Below, piece after piece: positions 6,010-11,347 of a stretch of DNA of 20,350 nt (within the stretch, counting starts at the first letter, position 1; every line of letters begins with the position of its first letter). Source of the DNA: a virus. The notes beneath the pieces are model-generated. The model did not search any database. It was not told the DNA's origin and saw only the letters and a program-made list of their open reading frames with translations. The stretch is taken from positions 1 through 20,350 of IMG/VR virus record IMGVR_UViG_3300006917_000202, one strand, 5' to 3'. A program made the position numbers and the translations under genes.

Positions 6010-6221
6010 GTTTGGGTTAAAACCTCTTGCATGGACTGATGCAGCCAACGGATCCCGTCAGCTTGCCCTTTACTGTAGAGCGATTGCTCGCCCTCCAGGA
6101 GTTTTAGCAGCCGGGTAACCTCTTGGCTAAGGATCGTTTCATGGGCTCGGTAGCCCTGTTTAAACCACCGACGCCGTAGCCGCTGCACCTCGGGGTCAGT
6201 GGTTTTTAGGTCACTCTTCAT
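6000..6221 (-). CDS. Small charged helical protein overlapping the tRNA
   Basis: 73 residues from ATG 6221; a GTG at 6227 is in frame and possible. The protein is basic and helical (PEVQRLRRRWFKQGYRAHETI, VTRLLKLLEGEQ, GIRWLHQSMQEVL). No family was recognised. Its start overlaps the stop of the ribbon-helix-helix gene by 11 bases. Its TAG stop lies inside the tRNA-Asn at tRNA positions 8-10, so RNase P cleavage at the tRNA 5' end would remove the last ten bases of the coding message. It sits in the same leftward operon as Bet/RecT. Confidence 0.65.
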   Translation of the reverse strand: MKSDLKTTDPEVQRLRRRWFKQGYRAHETILSQEVTRLLKLLEGEQSLYSKGQADGIRWLHQSMQEVLTQTGE

Positions 6222-6411
6222 GCCCACACCAGTTCTTCAATGCTTCCTCAAGCGCAGCCGCATGACTCTTGCCTTCTTGTTCGGCAATCGTTTTAAACTC
6301 TTCAAGGAGCTTAATGCTTACGTGGACCGTCCAACGGCGGTAGCCCGTTTTGGGAAGATCGTACCTTAAGCGACGATGCAACTTGTTAGCTTTTCTAATT
6401 TGATTGGGCAT
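6211..6411 (-). CDS. Ribbon-helix-helix (CopG/Arc-like) protein
   Basis: 66 residues from ATG 6411; an in-frame TTG at 6417 is less likely. A basic N-terminus (IRKANKLHRRLRYDLP) precedes the likely DNA-binding strand RRWTVHVSI and two helices, LLEEFKTIAEQEG and HAAALEEALKNWC. This is the strand-helix-helix pattern of the MetJ/Arc superfamily, which binds DNA as dimers. It overlaps the 3' end of the Bet/RecT gene by 46 bases. It probably regulates early transcription; its operator is unknown, but the palindromes at 7683 and 10109-10164 are candidates. Confidence 0.7.
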   Translation of the reverse strand: MPNQIRKANKLHRRLRYDLPKTGYRRWTVHVSIKLLEEFKTIAEQEGKSHAAALEEALKNWCGHEE

Positions 6412-7220
6412 GTCCAAATTCCGTCTGAGCCAAGTTTACATACGTTGTCGCGCAGGTACTCTTCTGCCTTCTCCCTAACGTCAGGAGCTAATTCACGGAT
6501 GTCGTACCGGGTTTCCTTTGCCCTCGTTTGTGGTTCCACTTCCTGACGATCCTGACGTTCCCAGGGGAGTTCGTCACCAGAGACCGCGCTCGCTCTTTCA
6601 AAGCCTCCTGCTTGCGCTTGCGCTTCTCGTGCCTGACCCAAAACCACAGGGAGGTCACTCCCGTTACCAAAATTATTGTTGCCGTAATCATGGGGCATTT
6701 CCTCCGAGGTATATAAGCCGTTTAGTTCTTGTGGGAACGCTTCACGCAAAGCCAAAGCCTTAGCGCATTTAGCGATCATAATTGATGGCATTTGCTCCCA
6801 AATTCCAGGCTTTCCCGTTGGGCTTGGCTTGTAATACTCAGCCATGAGAGCCGTAGCTACTGACGGAAACTTACGGTCTTTTCGGTAGACCTTAGCCGTA
6901 GCTCCCATGATCTTTCCCTGACCATCGACGAGCAACTCGTTCTCCATTCCGTCGTATTCTGGGTGTCTGTTGGCAATCGCTAGGAACCCGTTAATGCCAG
7001 TCATGATCTGGACTTTGCCCTCTACCATAGTGCCGTCGCGCCTTTGGTAGCCTTTGGTCTTGATAAACCAGACCTCTTTTTTGAACGGGTTTAGTCCCGT
7101 TGAGCGGCAGTACTCCACAAACATCGCAAATTCAGCGTCCGTGGCGTTCTGCGCGACAGTGTTTCGCAACACCGAAACAACCTCTCGGCTGCTGTAATCA
7201 ATTTTTTGTAAGTCAGTCAT
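6366..7220 (-). CDS. bet: Phage recombination protein Bet (RecT family)
   Basis: 284 residues. ATG 7220 is preceded by AAAGGAA at a good distance. The RecT/Bet domain (PF03837) covers roughly residues 10-190, with landmarks EFAMFVEYCRSTGLNPFKKE, IMTGINGFLAIANRHPEYDGM, WEQMPSIMIAKCAKALALRE and AFPQELNGLYTSEEM. The C-terminal third is a low-complexity linker followed by a short tail. Family members bind single-stranded DNA and anneal complementary strands. Members usually pair with a 5'-3' exonuclease, but no exonuclease of the lambda Exo or RecE type is visible here; the VRR-NUC gene is the only nuclease in the window. It lies in the leftward early operon behind the zinc-ribbon/RHH gene. Confidence 0.93.
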   Translation of the reverse strand: MTDLQKIDYSSREVVSVLRNTVAQNATDAEFAMFVEYCRSTGLNPFKKEVWFIKTKGYQRRDGTMVEGKVQIMTGINGFLAIANRHPEYDGMENELLVDGQGKIMGATAKVYRKDRKFPSVATALMAEYYKPSPTGKPGIWEQMPSIMIAKCAKALALREAFPQELNGLYTSEEMPHDYGNNNFGNGSDLPVVLGQAREAQAQAGGFERASAVSGDELPWERQDRQEVEPQTRAKETRYDIRELAPDVREKAEEYLRDNVCKLGSDGIWTCPIKLEKLTSCIVA

Positions 7221-7236
7221 TTCGTTCCTTTTATGG

Positions 7237-7644
7237 TTACTTGTTTAAGATAAAGAGGTTTGAAAGTGCCTCTTCCAAAAGCTGTTGGGTCGTCATCTTT
7301 TTGCGAGCCTTCAATTCCTGAAATGCCGCAAAATCCTTCGCGCTTATGTAATGAACCGACAACGTGTGGGTGTTGCCGTAACGCTCGCGCTGCTTTTCCT
7401 TCGCACGAGTCTTGTTGCGCCTGGTCTCATTGTATTCTTTTTGACAATCCCGACACTGCGGCTGTCGTCCCAATGCGCCAACCACACAGCGGTTAAACGC
7501 CTCCAGGGGAAGCGTCTTGTTACACTTTGTGCAAAGTTTGGTCGTTGCCTCAGGCTTTGCCGCTTCGCGCTTCTTTGCCCTAACAGGCTTAACTTCTTTA
7601 ACAGGTGTTGTGGTCTGAAACAGACCAAATAGGTTTTTTAGCAT
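7237..7644 (-). CDS. Zinc-ribbon plus ribbon-helix-helix fusion protein
   Basis: 135 residues from ATG 7644, preceded by GGAGACTAAAA. After a basic linker (PVKEVKPVRAKKREAAKPEA), residues about 38-70 hold CTKCNKTLPLEAFNR and RQPQCRDCQKEYN. This CXXC...CXXC ribbon is of the kind found at the start of phage endonuclease-VII/HNH-like proteins. A basic helix (NETRRNKTRAKEKQRERYG) leads to a C-terminal segment, HTLSVHYISAKDFAAFQELKA then TTQQLLEEALSNLF. This has the ribbon-helix-helix pattern and resembles the separate RHH gene at 6211-6411. No nuclease residues follow the ribbon. It is most likely a DNA-binding regulator. It begins the transcript leading to Bet/RecT, just downstream of an operator-like palindrome. 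Confidence 0.75.
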   Translation of the reverse strand: MLKNLFGLFQTTTPVKEVKPVRAKKREAAKPEATTKLCTKCNKTLPLEAFNRCVVGALGRQPQCRDCQKEYNETRRNKTRAKEKQRERYGNTHTLSVHYISAKDFAAFQELKARKKMTTQQLLEEALSNLFILNK

Positions 7645-7682
7645 TTTTAGTCTCCAGTCATGCCGTCAGTGGCATCTTGTTA

Positions 7683-7696
7683 CTATGTAAACATAG
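7683..7696. promoter_or_regulatory. Operator-like palindrome CTATGTAAACATAG
   Basis: A perfect 6-2-6 palindrome lies between the stop of the gene at 7697 and the start of the zinc-ribbon/RHH gene. The same arms, CTATGT-N2-ACATAG, recur at 10151-10164 in the divergent control region. On the minus strand it contains TTTACA, a possible -35 hexamer. Between it and the 7644 start lies a further inverted repeat, ATGCC-N6-GGCAT (7659-7674 region). It is likely a repressor site controlling the Bet/RecT transcript. Confidence 0.55.
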
Positions 7697-8017
7697 CTAT
7701 GGGTCTTGGTCAAGGATCTCTGTGAGCGCAGCAAATCCGTCGCACCCAATTTCAAAGCTCAAAACATAGACCCCCTCAGAGTCGCCCAGGACCGCCTCAA
7801 AGCCGTCGTTTTCATAGGGACACTCAAGCGTCACTGGACCAGATCCGTCGCTTACGCTGCGTAGGTATTCAGCCAAATCCGCCAATGCGTCGTGGTCAGT
7901 TTGCTTCGCATACAGCTTGCGCAGGTACCACTCCACTGCCTCATCTTCCTCAACGCCAACAATCGCCACCGTCCGGTAGCGATAGCCTTCCGAAAAGAAT
8001 TTCCTGCGAGTCCCCAT
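7697..8017 (-). CDS. Hypothetical acidic protein
   Basis: 106 residues from ATG 8017; an adjacent in-frame TTG at 8020 is less likely. After a basic start (MGTRRKFFSEGYRYRTVAI) the protein is strongly acidic (VGVEEDEAVEWYLRKLY, ECPYENDGFEAVLGDSEGVY) and ends EILDQDP. A mixed alpha/beta fold is likely. No family was recognised. It is preceded by the 26-bp tandem repeat, whose proximal copy ends directly at the start codon and supplies a weak AAAAAAGG ribosome-binding sequence. It is the first gene after the regulatory stretch at 8079-8319. Confidence 0.65.
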   Translation of the reverse strand: MGTRRKFFSEGYRYRTVAIVGVEEDEAVEWYLRKLYAKQTDHDALADLAEYLRSVSDGSGPVTLECPYENDGFEAVLGDSEGVYVLSFEIGCDGFAALTEILDQDP

Positions 8018-8078
8018 CAAATAGCCTTTTTTCCGATCAAGTCAGTCCAAAACAAATAGCCTTTTTTCCGATCAAGTC
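8018..8078. repeat. 26-bp direct repeat, two perfect copies
   Basis: Copies at 8018-8043 and 8053-8078 are identical over 26 bases (plus strand beginning CAAATAGCC and ending GATCAAGTC), with a 35-bp period and a 9-base spacer. The first copy abuts the ATG at 8017. The repeat may be a duplicated leader or a pair of regulator sites, and a recent tandem duplication would also give this pattern. The perfect identity over 26 bases is unlikely by chance. Confidence 0.9.
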
Positions 8079-8319
8079 TTACCGGAAGGAACGCCTTACG
8101 TGAAACACCAAAGTTACAAGGCGAGGGCTCGCACGCGCACGCGCACGCAACCCCAAAACCAGGGTACAGGCACTTAACCACGTTACACGTAGTTAGCGCG
8201 CAACAAGGGTACACTAGCCCTAAGCTGCATCATGCAGTTAAGACGGACAGTGAGCCCAAGGCTCTATAAGCCTCGTGGTTGAATTATCTAGGTCATGTCA
8301 TAGGCAACCCCCAGGGTAT
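8079..8319. other. Non-coding leader with palindromes and a short GC-rich repeat
   Basis: No convincing gene is seen on either strand. The stretch contains GCGAG-GG-CTCGC (8121-8132) running into three tandem GCACGC hexamers (8131-8148), ACGT-TAC-ACGT near 8180-8190, the palindrome at 8225-8237 and a GAGCC-CAA-GGCTC hairpin near 8252-8264. It separates the terminator of the 8353 gene from the leftward gene at 8017, so it should contain that gene's promoter, but I see no good -35/-10 pair. Confidence 0.6.
8225..8237. promoter_or_regulatory. Palindrome CTGCATCATGCAG
   Basis: A 6-1-6 palindrome. Its central GCATCATGC is identical to the centre of the larger palindrome at 10109-10125, and both lie in non-coding control regions of the leftward genes. 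This suggests a shared DNA-binding protein. Function inferred. Confidence 0.45.
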
Positions 8320-8343
8320 AAAAAAAGCCCCGTGGTGGGGCTT
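8320..8343 (-). terminator. Rho-independent terminator, minus strand
   Basis: On the minus strand AAGCCCC-ACCAC-GGGGCTT forms a 7-bp stem with a 5-base loop, followed by a run of T residues (the A-run 8320-8326 on the plus strand). It lies 10 bases after the stop of the gene at 8353-8871 and ends the distal leftward transcript from the 10088 promoter region. Confidence 0.88.
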
Positions 8344-8352
8344 GTAGGCGGG

Positions 8353-8871
8353 TTAAAAGAAACTATCGTTTTGTGTAAGTGCATCTAGCACTCGTTCTGG
8401 GATCTCATCCCTACGAGCTGCAAAAACAGTGACTTTCGATTCTTGGCACAATTTAACCCGTTGTCCAAGGTTAGCAGTTTCCCAGTAGCTACAGATAGCT
8501 TCATACTGTCGGTTGCAGTAGTCATCTTCGTCATGCACGTGGTAGTTCGCCAAGTCTCGCACAATCTCAACACAACGGTCTAACAGCTTGGTCTCGGCGT
8601 CACGCTTAACCATCAGATATTTAACCCATCCGCACGCCCAATGCCCATGACGAATCACCTCTACACTATCCGATTCGCCTCCCAAGTCTTTTAGGATGCT
8701 TTCAAAATTGCTTTCCTCTAGCAAACTAGAGTCACGGGTTCGGCTTGCAATAACGTAGCCCGAGGGCTTGGTACCTATGAAGTTAGCATCGGAATCAAAG
8801 CCAGTGGGATGCTGCCATCTTGGTAAGACCTCATCATAGTAGCCTTGGTCAAATTCAAAACGAGTTGTCAT
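8353..8871 (-). CDS. Conserved hypothetical phage protein
   Basis: 172 residues from ATG 8871, chosen because AGGAGACTT lies directly before it; the frame extends upstream to 8901 without a ribosome-binding site. Recognisable segments are VIASRTRDSSLLEESNFESI, then LGGESDSVEVIRHGHWACGW and VKYLMVKRD. Proteins with this NF...L...GG.....V....HWA.GW pattern recur in unrelated phages without assigned function. The C-terminus carries DEIPERVLDALTQNDSFF. It is the last gene before the leftward terminator at 8320-8343. A structured spacer with two inverted repeats separates it from the preceding gene. Confidence 0.8.
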   Translation of the reverse strand: MTTRFEFDQGYYDEVLPRWQHPTGFDSDANFIGTKPSGYVIASRTRDSSLLEESNFESILKDLGGESDSVEVIRHGHWACGWVKYLMVKRDAETKLLDRCVEIVRDLANYHVHDEDDYCNRQYEAICSYWETANLGQRVKLCQESKVTVFAARRDEIPERVLDALTQNDSFF

Positions 8872-8891
8872 AAGTCTCCTAGTCACAATCG

Positions 8892-8940
8892 TCGGCACCA
8901 TGCCGATCTAGCGGCTACCCCTTGGGATAGCCTGTAGATC
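8892..8940 (-). other. Structured intergenic spacer with two inverted repeats
   Basis: TCGGCA-CCA-TGCCGA (8892-8906) is followed by a longer imperfect hairpin. In it GATCTA (8905-8910) pairs with TAGATC (8935-8940), and inside these GGCTA pairs with TAGCC and CCC with GGG around a CTT loop. The hairpin begins right after the stop of the secreted-protein gene. There is no T-run, so a simple terminator is unlikely. RNA stabilisation, processing or protein binding are options. The word GCTACCCCTT here is repeated at 10120-10129 in the control region. Confidence 0.5.
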
Positions 8941-8941
8941 G

Positions 8942-9283
8942 TTACTGCCCAGGCACACGCCACATCATCGGCTGACCTAGCGCATTGTTCGGCACAATCG
9001 CCGTCACAGTCTCTGATGTCGTTACGTCCCGATCATATATTTGGCTCAGCAGAGGATCAGGTCTCTCCCGTGTCGTCGTCACAACACTGTAGCCCGTGTT
9101 CCAACCCGCCGAATTAACCTCCCCTTGCCTTGGGATTGGTAAACTCGGACCGAACGGAGGCGCGACCGGCACCACATTAGGGTTGTAGATGGGTCGGCTC
9201 GGCATTGGCTCGTACTCTTCCCATAGTTGCGCATGGGCTACCGATGGGATGAGAGCAAGTAATAAGGTAAGGGTTGTTTTCAT
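8942..9283 (-). CDS. Small exported proline-rich protein in early operon
   Basis: 113 residues. ATG 9283 is preceded by AAGGAGACTAACC. Residues 1-19 (MKTTLTLLLALIPSVAHAQ) form a clear signal peptide with an AHA cleavage site. The mature part is Pro-rich at first (EPMPSRPIYNPNVVPVAPPF) and then Thr/Val-rich (GYSVVTTTRERP, TTSETVTAIVP). No transmembrane segment or lipobox is visible after the signal. No family was recognised. An exported product from an early, regulated operon could alter the host envelope, for example by blocking superinfection, but that is inference. The upstream gene's TAA stop lies inside the ribosome-binding cassette, so the two are coupled. Confidence 0.72.
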   Translation of the reverse strand: MKTTLTLLLALIPSVAHAQLWEEYEPMPSRPIYNPNVVPVAPPFGPSLPIPRQGEVNSAGWNTGYSVVTTTRERPDPLLSQIYDRDVTTSETVTAIVPNNALGQPMMWRVPGQ

Positions 9284-9285
9284 GG

Positions 9286-9486
9286 TTAGTCTCCTTGGTC
9301 CGTTAGTTGCTCATCATCATCTTCGTCAGTTTCTTCTATAAGCCCTTCGCGGCGTGCCATATCTGCTACTTCGTCCTCGCTCATGTAGCGCAAGCACGCT
9401 CTGCCTATAGACTCCCAAGACAGTACTTCTTCCTTTGCCCGTTCGATTAAAAGGGTCGTAATCCATCTCACATGGTGGGTTTTCAT
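9286..9486 (-). CDS. Small acidic-tailed hypothetical protein
   Basis: 66 residues. ATG 9486 is preceded by AAGGAGACTAACT, which rules out longer starts. A basic helical N-terminus (MKTHHVRWITTLLIERAKEE) is followed by SIGRACLRYMSEDEVADMAR and a very acidic tail (ETDEDDDEQLTDQGD). Acidic tails of this kind occur in DNA-mimic or anti-regulator proteins, but no family was recognised. It is followed after two bases by the secreted-protein gene. Confidence 0.7.
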   Translation of the reverse strand: MKTHHVRWITTLLIERAKEEVLSWESIGRACLRYMSEDEVADMARREGLIEETDEDDDEQLTDQGD

Positions 9487-9497
9487 AGTTAGTCTCC

Positions 9498-9779
9498 TTA
9501 GTCGTCGTTTCCTAAATGATCGTGGGCTTCGTCCTCTGTCGCAAACACCGACCATTCGGTGCAGTCCAAGTATCCAGGCATGCTGAAGCGAGCCCCATAC
9601 CCGTCGACAATGCGACAGCTCACGAAGTCGCCGTCTATAAAGTCTCGAACATCGTTAGCTGTCAGGGTTGTTGTTTTACCCTTACCTGCACACACCAAGT
9701 CAAAAGGCACCCACACAATTCCGTGAGTGGTGTCGATCTCCGCCCACCTGTCGTAAATCACTTGTTTTACCATGCTCAT
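9498..9779 (-). CDS. Hypothetical beta-rich protein
   Basis: 93 residues. ATG 9779 follows AAGGAGACTAACC; a second Met two codons on is less well placed. The sequence alternates strands and turns (QVIYDRWAEIDTTHGIVWVP, DGDFVSCRIVDGYGARF) and ends in an acidic, His-containing tail (ATEDEAHDHLGNDD). No family was recognised. It lies between two genes with nearly identical ribosome-binding cassettes. Confidence 0.7.
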   Translation of the reverse strand: MSMVKQVIYDRWAEIDTTHGIVWVPFDLVCAGKGKTTTLTANDVRDFIDGDFVSCRIVDGYGARFSMPGYLDCTEWSVFATEDEAHDHLGNDD

Positions 9780-9797
9780 GGTTAGTCTCCTTCGTCT

Positions 9798-10088
9798 TTA
9801 AGCGTGGTCATCGTTGTTGTCGACACACGACAGATCGTCAGCATCGTCGCGCAAAGTCTGGAGTCGTTTGAGTTGCCCGTAAATGTCGCTTTCAAGGTCG
9901 CCGATCAAACGCTCACCAATATTTTCGTTGTAGCCGAATTTGCCACCCATGGTCCGAACGTACGCGAGATACTCGGTTAAGAGGTTCATTGTTTTCTCGT
10001 ATTGCGAAACAAGTGCAACGCGGCGACGCTCTACCTCGTGCTCTTCACTCTCGCTCGGAAATTGTGGCGTGTTGTCTGTCGTTGTCAT
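9798..10088 (-). CDS. First gene of leftward early operon, helical hypothetical protein
   Basis: 96 residues. ATG 10088 follows AGGAGACTAACC. The N-terminus is polar (MTTTDNTPQFPSESEEHEVE). The rest looks helical (RRRVALVSQYEKTMNLLTEY, LIGDLESDIYGQLKRLQTLR) and ends acidic (DDADDLSCVDNNDDHA). No family was recognised. As the promoter-proximal gene opposite the XRE regulator it occupies the place of an early regulator such as a Cro-like or anti-repressor protein, yet it has no recognisable helix-turn-helix. Confidence 0.72.
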   Translation of the reverse strand: MTTTDNTPQFPSESEEHEVERRRVALVSQYEKTMNLLTEYLAYVRTMGGKFGYNENIGERLIGDLESDIYGQLKRLQTLRDDADDLSCVDNNDDHA

Positions 10089-10108
10089 GGTTAGTCTCCT
10101 GGTCAGTC

Positions 10109-10125
10109 GGTAGCATCATGCTACC
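10109..10125. promoter_or_regulatory. Palindrome GGTAGCATCATGCTACC in divergent control region
   Basis: A perfect 8-1-8 palindrome lies 21 bases upstream of the leftward gene at 10088 and about 50 bases upstream of the rightward XRE regulator. Its centre GCATCATGC is shared with 8225-8237. It is a strong candidate for the operator of the XRE protein or of one of the RHH proteins. Confidence 0.6.
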
Positions 10126-10150
10126 CCTTCATAGTCTCATGTCGGGAGTG

Positions 10151-10164
10151 CTATGTCTACATAG
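10151..10164. promoter_or_regulatory. Palindrome CTATGTCTACATAG, second copy of CTATGTNNACATAG
   Basis: A 6-2-6 palindrome with the same arms as the site at 7683-7696. Its right end touches the AGGA ribosome-binding word (10163-10166) in front of the GTG at 10176. On the minus strand it contains TAGACA (5 of 6 to a -35 box), 17 bases before GACTAT. Binding here could repress both the leftward operon and the regulator itself. Confidence 0.6.
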
Positions 10165-10175
10165 GAATAGCTGAA

Positions 10176-10517
10176 GTGCAGCAACTTTTCCCTTTACAGC
10201 TATGCAAAGTTTGCGTAGTTGGTGGTGTAGTTATCGGTCAATCGATGCAAAAGATGAGGCATAGGTTAGATTATCTAGATGCTACGCAACGTATGCAGGT
10301 GCGCGGGCTGCCGTTCCTAACCGCTCGCACGTGTGCTGGGCTAACCCAGCTGCAAGCTGCAGCGATGGTCGGTGTTGACCAGCCGAGGTGGTCTCGTTTC
10401 GAGACTCAGAAAAATGTCTATACAATTCGCGAACTTGCGGTACTTCGGGATATGAGCGGGCTCACCTGGGACCAGTACGGCGCTATCCTAGACGAAGCAG
10501 CTAAGCCAAAGGAATAA
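10176..10517 (+). CDS. XRE-type helix-turn-helix regulator
   Basis: 113 residues from GTG 10176 with AGGA nine bases upstream. ATG 10245 (90 residues) is an alternative start and would drop a hydrophobic, cysteine-containing N-terminus that has no counterpart in the family. The helix-turn-helix is at about residues 50-80: ARTCAGLTQLQAAAMVGVDQ followed by PRWSRFET, the usual GLTQ..AA...GV.Q...SR.E pattern. TIRELAVLRDMSGLTWDQYG follows. It diverges from the leftward early operon across 87 bases carrying two palindromes, the arrangement of phage repressor genes. It probably represses the early operon and perhaps itself. No integrase is present in the window, so lysogeny is not proven. Confidence 0.8.
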   Translation: MQQLFPLQLCKVCVVGGVVIGQSMQKMRHRLDYLDATQRMQVRGLPFLTARTCAGLTQLQAAAMVGVDQPRWSRFETQKNVYTIRELAVLRDMSGLTWDQYGAILDEAAKPKE

Positions 10518-10930
10518 CTACAGATGCTAGGCTAACTATATGGAATCGTTAGCACTATCTTACCTTACGAGAATTAGAAAACTAATTGGGTATTATAATA
10601 ATAATTCCGCAGGGTTAGCCTACCCTCCCGACGGGGTGGCATACTTGTTGCATACTACTATCAGATTCCTAAACCATTTCAGGTGTTTGCCAGCTAAGAG
10701 CCTGGTTTTCCAAAAGGTTTTCGGTTTGAAAGTGGGGCGCTGTGGAGCGGCGGCGGCATCTAATCACCCACGTAAAATTTCCCATCCCTCCACAAACACC
10801 GTTCTACCTTCGACAACAGCTACGCCCAGCTATACCTATGGGCTACACCAAGCCCTCAAAAACACCGTTCTACCCTCACAACCGACCCTAGTAATTTTAT
10901 CCAAACCACTCTATTCAAAAACACTGTTCT
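10518..10930 (+). other. Late-operon leader without a convincing gene
   Basis: About 410 bases between the XRE gene and TerS. A perfect TATAAT (10594-10599) sits in an AT-rich tract but lacks a -35 at the right distance. AGGCTAAC (10529-10536) and GTTAGCCT (10614-10621) form a widely spaced inverted repeat flanking it. GGGCT-N6-AGCCC (10840-10855) could form a hairpin. Three CACYGTTCTA repeats fill the second half. A frame of 132 codons crosses the region (10540-10938), but its sequence is repeat-driven, has no ribosome-binding site and overlaps the TerS start. This is the likely place for the late promoter. Confidence 0.6.
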
Positions 10931-10931
10931 A
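10795..10931 (+). repeat. Three spaced copies of AACACYGTTCTA before the late genes
   Basis: Copies lie at 10795-10806, 10861-10872 and 10920-10931 (periods 66 and 59), each preceded by CAAA or AAAA. The third copy runs into the ATG of TerS (GTTCTATG). A fourth CACCGTTCTA at 11575-11584 runs into the ATG of the zinc-ribbon gene. They may be binding sites for a late activator or a phage-type RNA polymerase, or a translation-start context; the sequence alone does not decide. Confidence 0.7.
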
Positions 10932-11347
10932 TGTCTGACGAGGTAGCTATAGAGGTAGTTGGGGTTCCTGTGGTGTCGGAGCGTCATCCTGATTGGGAGG
11001 CTGACGTAAGTCGCAAGGTTCGGGAGATGGCTAGGGTTGGGCTTACCAAGAACCAGATTAGTATTGCGCTGAAGCTGACTCCACGGGAGTTGGACAACAT
11101 TTACCCTGACGAGCTTACGCAGTCGCAGAGCAGCTTTCAGTATGAGGTTGCTGCGGCGGCTATGGACCAGGTTAGGATTGGCAACGCGCAGATGATTCAG
11201 TACCTATGCAAGGCAAGGCTAGGCTGGACAGAAAACAACGTGGTGGAGCACACAGGCGCTATACATGCGGTTGTGTCGTCTAAGCCGATGAGCAAGGAAG
11301 AGTTTACTGCGCGGTATTTGACTCAGGAAGAAGACGATGGACTATGA
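10931..11347 (+). CDS. terS: Terminase small subunit
   Basis: 138 residues from ATG 10931, with no Shine-Dalgarno. An N-terminal helix-turn-helix-like segment (KVREMARVGLTKNQISIALKLTPREL) is followed by a helical region (YEVAAAAMDQVRIGNAQMIQ) and then YLCKARLGWTENNVVEHTG. The pattern 'W..L..R.GW.....EH.G' is typical of phage small terminases after their oligomerisation helices. It recognises phage DNA and hands it to TerL. It overlaps the next gene by 11 bases. Separation from TerL by two or three small genes is unusual but not rare. Confidence 0.75.
   Translation: MSDEVAIEVVGVPVVSERHPDWEADVSRKVREMARVGLTKNQISIALKLTPRELDNIYPDELTQSQSSFQYEVAAAAMDQVRIGNAQMIQYLCKARLGWTENNVVEHTGAIHAVVSSKPMSKEEFTARYLTQEEDDGL

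Noticed and set aside
8131-8148. Three tandem GCACGC hexamers as a possible CRISPR or iteron array
   Set aside because: Too short, with no spacers and only three copies. No cas genes are present.
8017-8214. Minus-strand frame of 65 codons upstream of the gene at 7697-8017
   Set aside because: It reads through the 26-bp repeat and the GCACGC hexamers (giving a CACACE run), without a ribosome-binding site. It is probably a chance frame.
10540-10938. Plus-strand frame of 132 codons before TerS
   Set aside because: No ribosome-binding site, protein made partly of translated CACYGTTCTA repeats, overlap with the TerS start and no domain-like sequence.
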